Below, piece by piece: positions 10,455 through 22,664 of a stretch of DNA of 64,000 nucleotides (positions are counted from its first letter, which is position 1; each line of letters begins with the position of its first letter). The notes below the pieces were generated by a model. That model worked only from the letters and a program-made list of their open reading frames with translations. It was not told the DNA's origin and searched no databases. Origin of the DNA: Coptis chinensis. Lineage: Eukaryota > Streptophyta > Magnoliopsida > Ranunculales > Ranunculaceae. The position numbers were made by a program, and so were the translations under genes. The DNA is taken from positions 57,292,501 through 57,356,500 of the forward strand of contig CM027381.1 in NCBI GenBank assembly GCA_015680905.1. Reading direction: 5' to 3'.

Positions 10455-12112
10455 GGTTTAATGGGACATGCCTTGCACGTGCCTCTTTAGGTTAAACGAA
10501 TTTTTGGCCCAAGCCCAAATGAAATAAGGTAATTCTGATCTTGTCCTCAGTGCCTTGCCAACTTCATTACTCGTCCGATCTTGACCCGTGAGGTACCAAA
10601 CCGATCAACATTAAAAATGCCAGACAACGGTATAGGGTACACTCATATCTAACGGTGGGTAAAAATAAATGGGGGAAAGAAATGAAAAGGAACTGTAAGA
10701 AAATATGTACAAAGAAACGAAGGAACATTTTAATTAATTTTTTTGGGTTTTGAATAAGTTTGACTGAAATTTTAAAAAGGTGGGTCATTTCAAGTCGGAT
10801 TCCCAAGACTTCGAAGTTTTTGAAAACTTGAATCAATCCCAACCAGATGGTTAGATTACATATGGTTGGATTAATCTCTTCAACTGTGCTTGATGAGCAG
10901 GTGGTTGGCATATAAAAACTTTGAAAACTAAATTTTTGCTATGAGGTTGAAGTCCAGGGCAAGTTGGTGTTTGACAGTTCGAGCACTAACTTAGCTTCTT
11001 TCATAGCTCGTTTCTTACATACGTATGAACTCTTACCTAAACCAAGAATGATTTTTGGTATATGTGTCCATATCTTCAGCCGCAATTCTCTAGGAAGTGT
11101 TTGCACATGCTCATTAAAATTTATCCATTTAGTCTTGTTAGGTGGAGGGTTTTTGTTTGTAACAGAAGACATTTTTGAAAGTTTTTGAAAGTTTTTAGAA
11201 AGAGAGAGATTGAGAAGGGGAAAAGATTTTGAGAAGAAATGAAGAATTTTTGAAAATTTGTATAAATGTTAGTCTTTTAATGTCAAATTCTCGAGACAAA
11301 TAGAGAGGTGGAGGCAAAAGATAGAATTAAATAGAGAATAATATCACTTTGGGTTACTCTATTTGTTTAATTCTCATTTGGAGACTCCTTGTCTCATTTT
11401 TTTTTTATTTTTTTATTATTTTTATTTTTTAGTTGGTTTTCTCAAGCAAAATATATCTCTAACCATATAGATATTTTGACAAGAAGATAAAATTATACAT
11501 AATTCCGGTATCGTTTCGGGTACTCCGGGGCATATAATTTTCATTTTTTATATCCTCTAGTTTTGAAAACTATGGAGAGATATTTAAAGATACTCATACT
11601 CAAAAGTTGTGATTCTAGATACTTATACTTTTTCTAGAAAACAAACCATAACAGGAAATCTTAGGCAACTTTCGTGTCGGTTCTGGGGCGAACCCAATCT
11701 AGATAGACAGAGCTTCAGCTATACGAGTTAGGGGATTTACTGTGCAAGACATGAAATGTCCTGACCCGGGCAAATAGCTCGGTGATATAAGTGACTCTTA
11801 GTAAGCAAAAGTGTCTCAAACCACCCCTAGATTGCGTTATTCTAAGGGTTGGTTTGTGTAGAATCCATTACCCATTTTGTTTTTTGGAAAATCACATGAC
11901 TATCGAGAATCTTTCATTAATAGAACAGAGAAAACAATTCTTTTGAAAAAGAAGTGTAAAATAAAGAAAATAAAAATTGTATACTCACTTCACAGGTTCA
12001 CACTTACTCAAATGACGAGTAAAAAGTGTTTTACAAAAAATATGAGAGATATACGTGGACTAAGGCTCTGACACTTACAACCACACACTCCAAGTGGAGT
12101 GGTCCAGTTACC
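10455..12112 (-). mobile_element. Athila 3' module between pol and ORF2, noncoding
   Basis: This stretch follows the pol stop on the minus strand and shares several blocks with 32751-33200 (+), 57000-57200 (+), 62400-62715 (+) and 39540-39720 (-). They are a GTAAGT-containing block (12060-12110), the 'tatatcaccgagctat' block, and the motif around GACTTGAAATGACCC (10782-10807). A small frame at 11172-10939 is open but resembles nothing I can name. Confidence 0.6.
12060..12112 (-). promoter_or_regulatory. Conserved post-pol block with GTAAGT and a 16-nt hairpin
   Basis: Minus strand: GGTAACTGGACC, then the perfect short hairpin CACTCCACTTGGAGTG, then GTTGTAAGTG. The GTAAGT (12078-12073) matches a plant 5' splice site. 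The same order recurs at 32930-32960, 57000-57030 and 62415-62450 on the plus strand, although the hairpin is only complete here. Confidence 0.45.
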
Positions 12113-13247
12113 TTATTGATGTATTCCTTTTAAAGAAAAAGATGGAATGGAATGAGGAAGGAATACATCGTGGAAAAGAGGATTTAATCCTCGTAGATAG
12201 GATCTAGGAGAAGGCCGGGTTTCTTCAACTTCCATAGACCATAACTCATGAAAATGCTTGAGGTGCTGACCATTTACTTGAAATGTGTTGTTATCTTTGT
12301 GATTTTTTAAAGTAATGACTCCATAAGGGGTGACTTTAGTTATTTTAAAAGGGCCAGTCCATTGAGCATTAAGTTTTCCTGGGAACAGATGCAATCTTGA
12401 GTTATAAAGCAAAACTTTTTGACCAACTTCAAAATATTTTCGTATAATATTTTCATGTTGGTTTTGTAATATTTTGAAAGGTCATAAACATCATTTCAAA
12501 TATCTTCGAGCTCGTTTATTTATAGTTTACGTTTTTCACCTGTCGCATCGAGATTTTAATTGCCCACAGGGCACAATGCTCTAGTTCAACTGGCAGATGA
12601 CAAGGTTTTCTAAAGACAAGCTTGTAGGGTGACATCCCTATAGGTGTTTTAAAAGTGGTTATGTATGCCCATAATGTATCGTTCAGATAGAGAGACCAGT
12701 CTTTTCTATTTGGATGAACTATTTTCTCCAAAATAAGCTTAATCTCTCGATTTGAGACTTCTACTTAGCCACTTGTTTAAGGATGATACGGAGTTGCAAC
12801 CTTATGGGTTACTCCATATTTTTTCATGATATGTTCAAAAACTCGATTGCAAAAGTGTTATCCGCCATCACTAATGATGGCTTTTGGAACACCGAATCTT
12901 GAAAAAATGTTTTCTTTTATGAAGCGCACAACAGTTTTGTTATCATTGTTACAACACGGTATGGCCTCAATCCATTTGAATACATAGTCTATGACTACTA
13001 GGATGTAAATTAAACCTTTAGAACTTGGGAAAGATCCCATGAAATCAATGCCCCAGACGTTGAAAATCTCCACTATGAGAATGGGATTTAAGGGCATCAT
13101 GTTATGTGTAGAAATATGATCAAGATGATGGAAATGAACGCAGACCTTGCAATGAAGAAATGTATCACGGAAGAGTGTTGACTAGCAGAATTTACAATGT
13201 AACATTTTAGCCGCAGTTTAATTTGCACTAAAATGTCCTCCACAATA
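12113..13247 (-). pseudogene. Athila integrase
   Basis: Minus-strand remnant of the integrase that inserts element cDNA into host DNA. Order: an HHCC-type zinc region (about 13247-13100, with YCGGHF and TAAKMLHCKFC); the core with VWGIDFMGSFPSSKG and GVPKAIISDGG, supplying the two catalytic aspartates; then [12 protein letters not shown] (about 12760), supplying the glutamate. The lineage-typical [19 protein letters not shown] (about 12640) and the C-terminal LYNSRLHLFPGKLNAQWTGP (about 12410-12350) follow. Stops interrupt the core: HP-stop, SG-stop and one after SDGG. The CHLPVELEH and NSRLHLFPGKL phrases are characteristic of the Athila lineage. It is inactive as written. Confidence 0.92.
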
Positions 13248-13945
13248 CTACTCGTGACAAAAGGAAAGGACCGCGGATTTATCCCATTCTAGAATCCAAC
13301 GTCGGATGATCTGATTCGGCCAGTATTTGAAAAGATATCGGTCATCCCAATGATAGTACTTTACTTTAGCCAGGAACTTCTTCCTCTGATTTCTATTCCA
13401 TAAGGGCGGAGTCTCTTCAGTCACCAGATAGTTCACAATATCAGCATAGCAAGGTGTAGAAAAGATTGTGTAAAGCTGCTCATCAGGAAAAGAATCTAAT
13501 ATGTGATCGGAATCACTGTCACTATCATTGGTTAACCTAGATAGGTGGTTAGCCACTACGTTTTCAACTCCTTTTTTATATTTTATCTCCAAAGTGAATT
13601 CTTGCAGGAGGAGAATCCATTGGATCGACCTCTGCTTAGCATCCTTCTTCGCGAGAAGGTACCTAAGTGTTGCATGATCAGTGTAGATTAAGGTTTCTGA
13701 AACTATCAAATAAGGACAAAATTTATCTAAAGCATAAACAATGGCTAAGAATTCCTTTCCAGTGGTCATATAATTCCGTTGAGCCTTATTTAATGTTTTA
13801 CTTGCATAGTAAATAACTTTATGTGCCTTATCCTGTTTTTGACCTAAAACGACGCTAACAGCGTAGTCGCTGGCGTCATATATGAGCTCAAATGGTTTTG
13901 ACCAGTCAAGAGGTTGAATTATGGGTGTCGTTATTAAGGCAGCTT
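13248..13945 (-). pseudogene. Athila RNase H
   Basis: Degrades the RNA strand of the cDNA hybrid. The minus strand shows the characteristic [32 protein letters not shown] and [14 protein letters not shown] (about 13769-13530). The linker to integrase with [12 protein letters not shown] and [11 protein letters not shown] follows. The Asp of TDHA and the Glu of GKEF are kept. The segment just upstream (13945-13770, PLDWSKPFE-like) is in another frame, so at least one frameshift separates it from the RT. Confidence 0.9.
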
Positions 13946-14974
13946 TTAACCTTTCAAAAGCCTAATGCAGTTTGAGTTAAACTCAAAGGGTGCATCTTTT
14001 AGAAGAAGATTAGTTAAGGGTTTAGTAATTTTTGAGAAATCTTGGATGAATCTTTGATAAAACCCAGCATGTCCTAGAAAGGCTCGTATGTCACAGATGT
14101 TCTGTGGAATAGGTAGAGTAGAAATTTTGTCTATTTTAGCCTTATCAACCTCTATACCATTTTTAGACACAATGTGACCTAACACTATCCCTTTTGCTAC
14201 CATAAAGTGACACTTTTCCCAATTAAGCACCAGATTCTTTTCCTGACAACACACCAATATTTTGGAGGGGTTAGATAGACAATCGTTGAAAGAATCTCCA
14301 TAGAGGCAAAAACCATCAATAAATACTTCCATGAACCTCTCCACCATATCATTGAAAATATGTAACATGCAGCGTTGAAATGTGGTTGGTGCAATTCAGA
14401 GACCGAAGGGCATACGTGCATAAGCATATGTTCCAAAAGGGCAAGTGAAGGTAGTATTTTCCTGATCGGATTCATCTATTAAGATCTGAAAATATCCTGA
14501 ATATCTTTCCAAGAAATAGTAATAAACATGTCCTGCAAAGCGTTCAAGCATATGATCTACAAACGGCAGGGGAAAATGATCTTTCCTTGTGATGGTATTC
14601 AGCTTTCGATAATCAATACAAATCCTCCACATGATGGGAACTCGTGCTGGAATTAACTCCCAATCCTCATTACAGACCATTGTAATCCCAGACTTCTTTG
14701 GCACTACATGAATATGACTAACCCATTCGCTGTCAGATATGGGGTAAATGATTTCAGCATCCAGTAATCTTAAGATCTCCTCCCTTACTACCTCTTTCAT
14801 AGTTGGATTTAACCGACGCTGCGGCTCTCTAGAGGTCTTGGCATTCTCTTCCAGGTGAATCCGATGGGTGCAAATCTTTGTTTCAATTCCTTTTATATCA
14901 TGAAGAGACCAACTAATGGTAGAACAATGTTCTTGAATCACTCTAACTAAGCGCTCTTTTTCTTTTTCTGACAA
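13946..14974 (-). pseudogene. Athila reverse transcriptase, catalytic Asp lost
   Basis: Minus-strand Ty3/gypsy reverse transcriptase. The N-terminal part (14974-14396) shows EILRLLDAEIIYPISDSEWV, HVVPKKSG, WRICIDYRKLNTITRKDHFP, LPFVDHMLERFAG and FTCPFGTYAYARMPFGL. The C-terminal part (14368-13946) shows the active-site region as VFIDGFCLYG, where relatives have FMDDFSVYG. The second catalytic aspartate is therefore glycine. NLVLNWEKCHFMV and RAFLGHAGFYQRFIQDFSKI follow. A stop sits between the two halves near 14395. The long insert ITMVCNEDWELIPARVP is typical of Athila-type enzymes. The enzyme is dead. Confidence 0.93.
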
Positions 14975-15012
14975 CTAGGATGAAATGATGATGGGATGAG
15001 TACCATAAGTAT

Positions 15013-15354
15013 CTAGATAGATATACTTAGGTTAAGAGAGAGAGGCTTCAGGGCAGGTGTAGGTGATGTAGGTAACAAGGTCTCGACAGTGTTTTGTTCT
15101 TCCATAGTAAACACTTGGGCTGGTGACGTTTCTTCATGTTTGGGTAACTCGTCATCTAAATTATATAAAGGAATGGATTCTAAGATGGCAGTCGTATCTT
15201 TTTTATAATGATCCATTTCGAAATCTAAATCTCTGAAGGATAAGAAGTGGTGTACCTCATTCTTTGGGAAAGTCTTGTCATAATACTCTTGCACTACACT
15301 ATTTATCATACTAACTTCTTCATCCAACTCTTCTTCCATCTGCTGTTGTATCAT
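15013..15354 (-). pseudogene. Linker between protease and reverse transcriptase
   Basis: A 113-codon acidic frame (DEEVSMINSVVQEYYDKTFP near its start) connecting protease and RT in the minus-strand Athila gag-pol. It has no domain I recognise. The related segment in the 57.6-kb element (after the protease, about 61590-61700) contains a similar MIESLAHVYVKTTFPNN stretch, so this linker is a conserved family feature. Confidence 0.6.
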
Positions 15355-15369
15355 CTTGAAAACATTGAC

Positions 15370-15850
15370 TTATACTGGGAGATTTCCGAAAGACATGGTC
15401 ATAGATCCATTACTGCAACTTATGAGGGCGTTAGCAGTTGGCAAAAATGGGTGCCCTAGAATAATGGGTATGGAATCATTACCGACTTCAGTGTAAAAGA
15501 TGACAAAATCAGAAAGGTAGTAAAATATTTTAACCTTTACGAGCACATTTTCTAGTATACCTTTTGGGTATTTAATGGAGCGATCGACTAATTGTAAGGT
15601 CATAGTGGTAGGTGTAAGCTCATGGAAACCGAGTTGTTTAAATAGGTAGTATGAAAGGAGGTGAACACTTGCTCCAAGATCAAGCAAGGTAGTGGTTATG
15701 TATTTGTCTCTTATAGTGTAAGGGATGGTATGACGACCATGATCTTTGTATTTGACGATTCTGTTAGTTTTTGTGAGGGATGTAAATTGTTCTGTAAGGA
15801 AGGTATATTTTGGAATGTTAGTTTTTCTTTTGTTGGTGCACATATCTTTA
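15370..15850 (-). pseudogene. Athila aspartic protease
   Basis: Retropepsin-like protease that would process the polyprotein. The minus strand reads TNIPKYTFLTEQ, then YTIRDKYITT, then TTLLDLGASVHLLSYYLF, where DLGA is the plant gypsy form of the catalytic D-T/S-G. TMTLQLVDRSIKYPKGILE and IPIILGHPFLPTANALI, the flap and hydrophobic C-terminal ILGxPFL motif, follow. A single open stretch of 157 codons carries all of this, so the protease is the least damaged domain of the copy. Confidence 0.88.
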
Positions 15851-15899
15851 AGAAACTTTGTATATTTGGGTAAATACTTGATGGCATCGAGAAATGGTA

Positions 15900-17502
15900 A
15901 GTTTATGGTTAGACTCTTGAATGTTACTCTAATGTCATCAAAATTTTATCCTCATTAGGTGTCATTGAGCGAGCTGGAAAAGGTGCATTTGCTTTGTATT
16001 GCCTAACTGGGTTAGGTGGATAAGTTGATGGTTTAGGAACTGGAACTGGAACATTGACAGGGATATGTGGAGGTATCTGGCTTTCAATTTCTAGTTATTG
16101 TACTGGAACTAGTACTTCTATAGGTGTAGGGTCTTCTAGTAAGACTACTTTGTTATCAACTGTTTTGCCAGAACGCAAGGTTGTGACTGCTTTAATCTTT
16201 TGGGTATTAAGGTTTTGAACATTGTGTCCTGGCAACTCATTTTTCTGAGTTGTGTCTTGGGCTAACATGTTCAGAGATTATTGCATGGATGCTAGGATTT
16301 GGGTTTGTTTTTGCATGATAGAAGCATTATTTTGATAGGTTTATCTGTTTGGACACTAGTTGATAGTGTAATGGGAACTAAGTCTCTTTGGTTGTTGATA
16401 GGTGGGTTTTGGTAGTTCTGGTTAAAATGGGATAGAACCAATACTCTGTTTTGATTGTTATAGGTACCTTCTCCTTGTCCTTTTCTAAATGTATTTGGTA
16501 GTTTGTTGAAACTTGGAGGTGGTTGGGTTTGTGGAATGTTCGTACATGCGATGTTTGGATCTTGTCTCCATGGTGCATTTGGTACATTGAAAGCACATAC
16601 TTTTCCAGTTGAAGTGATGATAGGTTTGTGATCAAGGGGCAGGTGGCATATATATGATTTAAGCTTAAACAAAAGTTGCATGGTGAGGTATTTATGTTCA
16701 TGACAGGATGAAGGGTTTGGTATATTTGTTTGGTTGTGAGGGAATCTATCTTTCTTGTAAGGGTTTCGATTACAGTTTTTATTTATGGATCAGATTTCAC
16801 CTTAAAAATACCACTAGCCTTAGATGTACAGGGTTGGGCTGTTCTGGAATTGTTTATGTCACCCCAATGGGTAGTCTTTTCAGCTTGGTTTTCAAGAAAT
16901 GTTAAAGCTTCGGTTGCACCTCTATCCAAAAAATTATGATTGCTCATGATATCGAAGGTTACTTTGTGTTCTTGGAGAAGACCTTTGAAGAAACATTGGA
17001 CAAGAGTGGATTTTCCTAGTTTATGGTGAGGACATGAATGGAATAGGTCAGAGAATCTATCCCATGCTTTGGAAAATGTCTAACTGGGACTCTGTCTGAA
17101 AAACTGTATCTTGCTTCTTATCTCTTTCATTTTCTTCGGCGGAAAGTACTTATTCATGAATGTGAACATAACATTTTCCCATGTATCGAAAGAATCAGGC
17201 TTCTAAAAGAGAAGCCAAGCGTGACTCTTACCAGCTAGAGTGAAAGGAAACACTCGTAGCTTCACTTGATTGTTGGTGATGCCCGGATGGTGGAAAGTAT
17301 TACATACTTCATGTATCCAACATAGATGTTCGTACGGTAACTCGTGTTCTAACCCATGAAAGATGGGTAGTAGATTGAACAAGTTCGGTGGAATGCGAAA
17401 ATCGCTCGTGAGCGGTGTGAGTCGTAAACAAGATGGAAGTCCATCTTGCAATGTGTAGAAGTTGGAGAGAGGCTCTTTAGCTTGCACTACTTCGTCTACC
17501 AT
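15900..17502 (-). pseudogene. Athila gag (capsid and nucleocapsid)
   Basis: Begins at an ATG (17502) with MVDEVVQAKEPLSNFY. IPPNLFNLLPIFHGLEHELP and the Retrotrans_gag core (FPFTLAGKSHAWL, FFRQSPS, WDRFSDLFHSCPHHKL, about 17260-16990) follow. A CCHC zinc knuckle CNFCLSLNHIYATC lies near 16683-16640. The following Asn/Gln/Pro-rich region (about 16600-15950) leads into the protease. Several stops and frame shifts are present (for example near 17203, 17060 and 16700). Homologous gag occurs at 55548 (+) and 59319 (+). The 5' leader of this gene is split by the CACTA element at 17783. Confidence 0.88.
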
Positions 17503-17782
17503 CTTAGTAGGTGGAGGACGAGAAATTGGAGGTTGTCTAGGATGATGTGTTCTCCTATATTAGTAAGTTTTATTCTCGCTAATACTTGTAGTGCTGCACG
17601 CTATATCATGCATTTTTAGCAAGAAAGCCAAACTATCTTAACATGTGCAAACAATGCAGTGTATGCTCAAGCAATCGAAATTCGTTTTTGCAAGTATGGA
17701 GCTTTGAAAACTTTGCTTTGTCTATAATTTACTATGCCCTGTTCAAAGGAACAATTGGGCGTGAGACTAGGATGGCTCTACT
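17503..17782 (-). mobile_element. Athila leader, gag-proximal part
   Basis: Noncoding leader between the CACTA insertion and the gag ATG. It shares with 27130-27160 and 27865-27900 (+) the phrase around 'cccaattgttcctttgaacagggcat', which proves it belongs to the same leader as the B-type copies. The last three bases, ACT, are the left target duplication of the CACTA element. Confidence 0.65.
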
Positions 17783-19151
17783 CACTACTAAAAATCTGAC
17801 TTTTTGCTACGGCCAGGTCCCATGGCTAATAGCCCCAATTTCGTGGCAAAAAGTCTTTTGCCGCGGAAAAACTTTTTGCCACCACCGTGGCAGTATATGG
17901 TGTGGCAAGTTCATTTTTTCCACGGCTAAATTGGCCATTGCTAAACGTTCAACTTCTTGCTGCGGACTTCTCGCTGGAAAATGTATTTTCCATTTAAACG
18001 ATATTCTTATTTTTTTCAAAAAGTAATTATCTTTTTGTCACGGCCCCTCCACAGCAAAAACTAATAAAACATTAATATTGAATATATATTTCGCCATGAC
18101 TTGGCCACTACTAAAAGTTTTTTTTGTATTTCTTAAATTCATATTATTTTTGTTTTGTTTTTGCAGCATTTAATAATCCAACAAAAAGCATATATATGGT
18201 ACCTGAAAATAACTATAACAATAAAATACCACAATTTCCATTAAATCAAATAAGTCATTGATTGCCAAGTACAAAATCTCACTTGATCAATAAATAATAA
18301 CTTGGTATGACGGAAAAAAAAAACATGAAACGAGCTTTAGTTATGTGTTAATGACATACACCCACTTCTTCATATGGCTGGGTCATTCAAGTCATCCAAC
18401 AATCAGATCCTAAATCAGTGACACCACATCTTCTTTATACTGAAACCACATTTAATATAACAAAGATCACTCAATCAGCAGGAAGTTTTAGAACCACACT
18501 CAAAATATCTAAGGCAATTCGACCTAAAGTAACTTCCGACTTGCTCTCATTAAACTCCCACGAACTTGATACACGGTGTAAGTATATTCGAAAATAGATG
18601 GCAAGGGATTACCAAGTGAGTACCTTGATGGAATACAATCTAAGAACCCAAACTACAATATCATGTTGTAGATATATTAGAAACAGGTTTATAGCCTTTA
18701 TCAAAAGGGGATGACTAACTCAAGAACAAAAGCATACCCGACTGTCGAGTTTCAATGATTACCCAGCATTAGCCTTCAAAACTTTGTACGACAGAAGTCC
18801 ATCAACATCATCTTACGTAGCATTGAAAAAAAAATCCAAATCAAAGCAATAATCCAAACAAAAAAGGCGACTACATACTCTACAAATATTGGGTGATAGC
18901 CATTGACTTCTAGATGTGCACCAAATGTATATATGACCAATGATACATATACTGAAGTTGGACAAAAATTACAAGCAACATAAACCACAAGACTAACGAA
19001 CATGACAAAACCTTGAATTTACTGAACTAAATTTACTACTCAAGTTCTACGGTTAGAACATAAATTACATGCTAAGGTCTCAATAGTCGTCGAGCCCCCT
19101 CCCCATGAATTTATCTTACCATTCACTGAAGTGAAAAAGCTTTGGGCATCC

Positions 19152-22100
19152 TATAACGCCCGTATTTAAAATACGTAATTATTTATTAATTAATTAATTT
19201 AATTATTTATTTAAAATTCACTGGATTGGATTTGGAATATGTGGGCCTGGTTTCTGGGCCTGAGTATGTATTGGGCTTAGGTTTCAAACCCAAGTATATA
19301 TTCATATTGTTCTAGAGAATAGGGTTTTTTTGATAAAACTAAAATAAAAATGGAGGCGGAGATAAAAGCTCGGTAGCTAGAGCGTTGGAGCGCGACGATT
19401 CGGACTACGAGGGATTCGTGGTGTTTTTTTAATACAAGTGAGTAGCTATTTTTGCTATTTCACTGAATTTGTAGTTTTTCATGTATCGGTGTATACTGTC
19501 TAAGGTTTCTGCCTATTGATACTGCTCATTATCTTGTTTTATTCCACGTCGTGTTTGTCAGGTTGTTAAAACTCTATTGAAACTCGAAAAATTTAGATTG
19601 AACTGTCGAAGCTTGAGTTGGGCCCGTTAATGGCGGCTAAAGCCCCAAAAGAAAGAATCGTACCGTACATTCTGGACTGAACTTGTATATAGTTGTGTAT
19701 ATGGTTTTGAAGTTTGGTTATTGTTGTTTGGGTGGGCTGTTGAAGTTCTGTCGAAGCTTCAAGAAATCGTTAATGGCGGTCGACAGGAAATCGCCAGTTT
19801 TATTCAAACTTTGTTGTTGGGGTTTTGGTTGTGTTTTTTTTATGTTGGTTGTTGGTGTATGGGTGAAGTGTATTGATGATTTGGTGGTGGAGAAAGGGTG
19901 CTGTCGAAGCTTGAAATCCGGCGTTAATGGTGCCGGTGGAGAGTTTTGAGAAAAACTCAATTGGGCTGTTTTTGGGTTGAAGTAGAGTGTGGGGCTTTTA
20001 TCTAGACTGGTTTATAGTTGATTGTTGTGTGTGGGGCTGTTGGAGGTTGTAGAAGCCATTAATGGCGGCCAGAAATTTCCCAGATCTAGTTTTGGTGAAG
20101 ATTGGGAATTCAAGAATTGAAGTTTTCGCTTTTGTTGAAGTTGGTTGGTTTTTGATTTGGGTCAAAACCGATATGATGAAGAGGAGAGTTGGTGGCCGGC
20201 GCGACCTGGTGCGGTGGAGGAAAAGGTTGCTGGAGCTGGTGAGGGAGATGACCGGCTGGGCTTGGGCTTTGGGCCAAAGCCTTGAGTATTGTTTTATTTG
20301 GGCCAGACCAGTTTGGTTTAGTCTATGGGCCAGTTCCTTTTGTTTAGTTTGGGCCCGGTTTAGATTAAGTGTTGGGCCATTTTCAGTTTAGTCTTTGGGC
20401 CAAAGATTAGTTTAGTTTGTTATGGGGCCAGTTTCATTTTAGTGGTTTGTGGGCCGAACCAATTAAGGTTTTGGGCTAGTTTAAGTTTCATTTTTTTGTT
20501 AGCTTGGGTCGAACCCAATTAGCTTTCGTTGGGCCAGTTTCAAGTTTGCTTTGGGGCCGGTCCATATAAAGTAATATAGATCCAAATTGGGTCTTTAAAT
20601 ATTTAGATTTTTGGGTTTTGGCTTCGGGCTTTGATTGTGGACTGTGGACTGTTTAATTGTGCTACGTTTTATGTTGTAAATTGTATGGACAAATCCAATG
20701 CTAAAATGCTGTGGAAGCTTGTACAAATTTGATTGTCATTATCTAAGAAAGATTTGACATTGATATTGTGTATATTTTGACACGTGATGAGATATAAACT
20801 TTAGGAGATATAATAATTCCTAAAACGCTATAAAAATGTTATGCGATACGCTTGAAGTAATTGTGATATTATATAATATGTTGGGATATATATATTTAAT
20901 GCAATAGTTTTGGAAAAATAAATGTATAAACACTCCATTATTTTATCTGTGAGATGCTAGTAGAGTATTTGTGGATATTTCCCACGGGATTGTGGCGTAG
21001 TGCAATAATATATTGGCACATGACAGAATGAAAATGGTTATGAGACATATTGAGATATTTCTAAATATTGTGGCGTAGTGCAATAAGGTATTTGACCTGC
21101 ACGTGATATAGTGGAATTATTCTGAGATATAAATGTATGACACCTGAATAAATTACGTAACGAAAATCCTAGAACCTAACTACCACAACTCATGATATTT
21201 GGCCCTAGTGATGGGCGTATGTGATACGATTAGCCCTTCTGGCGTTTCAGTGAATCTGAATGGCCCTTCTGGCGTAGCCGAATGGTGGCTTGATTATTCC
21301 GTTTGCAAAATTAGAACGAGACGTGCGATATTTTATGCCGTATAATGGCAGTACTTACATAATGGCTTTCGTGTGAGGGTTACTTGGTGTGCGGCATCCC
21401 GCTCAGGGTAGTTACGCATGGAGTAGTTCATTATGTAAGGGGAGGCATGTGGATGTATATGTTCGGCGTTGGGAAGCGATTGTGGTAGCCAGGGAAACTA
21501 GTTAAGACATAGATACGACGTGATTTTAGGGACACACAAAGAAAGCCTTAAATAATATAATTATGGTAATGTGTTGGTTAATGATGTATCTTTAGATAGA
21601 TGATTGCATATGGTTTTGCAGAAGTGTGGGTCAAAAAATTACTTGGGTAGAGACGACCCACTCTGTAATTGAGCATGAAATGCGGCAAGTATAGAATATG
21701 CTTGGCTGGTTATTAGTTTAGTTAGAACCTAAGGTGCCTCGTGGAGGAACTAAATGCCATTTTTATTATGCGTATGGTTTGTTGTGTGGTTAGTGGGAAG
21801 TTAAGGCGCCTCAGTGGAGGAACTACCTGCCTTACTTATTATAGTTAAGAATGTCGTATTAGTTGTTGGAAGTTAAGGCGCCTCGGTGGAGGAACTAACT
21901 GCCTTATGGATTGTGTATGTATATGTATGAGTATATGTTGTATTTTAGAGCTACTCACACCAACATTGTTTATAATGCTAACCCGATTTGCATGTTTCCT
22001 TATCGGGTGTGTTCATTAAATAAGCATAGTTGATAAGTCTTGACAGGTTTCATGTTGAAGAAGGTTGGTTGCTGCTTGTGGTTTGCATTAGCGTCGCATT

Positions 22101-22404
22101 CAGGATATGTTTTGTTTTCTCTTAAGGTGTAATAGATTTTTAGTTGAGACAAATGTTGTTTTATATTTTCAGTTGTATTTATAACTAAAGAGGGTTGAAA
22201 GGAGATTTATAACTTAATCAGTTTTGTGAATTTTTGTAATGAAGAGGACTTTTGTTAATTTGAAATTTTTATTTGTTTTTAATTATCCGCGTATTTAAAC
22301 TGATTATGGGTTTTGGGAGTGGAGAGTACGTCACACCTCGAAGATCGAAGAGTCGGGAACAAATATTGTTTTTTCCGAATTCTGTCGAAATTCAGGGTGT
22401 GACA
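19152..22404 (+). repeat. Solo LTR, 3.25 kb, inside the CACTA element
   Basis: Begins TATAACGCCCGTATTTAAAA and ends TTCAGGGTGTGACA. The flanks are CATCC (19147-19151) and TATCC (22405-22409), a 5-bp target duplication with one mismatch. A related sequence lies at 28622-32013 in the other orientation with a perfect duplication. The TGTAACRCC...GGTGTGACA ends and the large size suggest a Ty3/gypsy LTR, perhaps Tekay/Del-type (inference). A TATA-like 'catataaag' lies near 20566. Small open frames here have no recognisable product. Confidence 0.7.
21731..21906 (+). repeat. Three 72-bp tandem units inside the solo LTR
   Basis: The phrase AAGGCGCCTCGGTGGAGGAAC begins at 21731, 21803 and 21875, with a short 'actaactgcctta' continuation. 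The same units occur in the second solo LTR near 29155-29300. Confidence 0.8.
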
Positions 22405-22622
22405 TATCCTAAACTGAATTCATGACCAAACCATAGTACTAGTGAGACTTACAAGTACTTGTTTGTATGAAATCTCTTGTGCGCTCTAACAAATAAGTAT
22501 TAGCACACCTGGGTGGGACCTTATTAATATGTCAAACAAAGTGTTGTCCTTACTTCAATGGTGTTTGCACCTTAAATTATAATACCATTAGACCATAACC
22601 ACTATTAGAAGTCATTCTAAAA

Positions 22623-22625
<3 letters not shown>

Positions 22626-22660
<35 letters not shown>
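22626..22660. repeat. (AT)n microsatellite
   Basis: About 35 bp of alternating AT within the right half of the CACTA element. Confidence 0.95.

Positions 22661-22664
<4 letters not shown>

Noticed and set aside
10939-11172. Minus-strand frame with an LPRELRLKIW phrase resembling an F-box start
   Set aside because: Only about ten residues look similar, the rest does not, and it lies in the noncoding Athila 3' module.
18776-19003. Hydrophobic 75-codon minus-strand frame in the CACTA element
   Set aside because: No resemblance to CACTA transposase and no flanking coding continuity; likely chance in AT-rich DNA.
19683-20391. Open frames of 80-109 codons in the solo LTR
   Set aside because: They overlap each other on both strands, lie in GGGCCA/GGTTTAG-rich noncoding LTR sequence and resemble no family.
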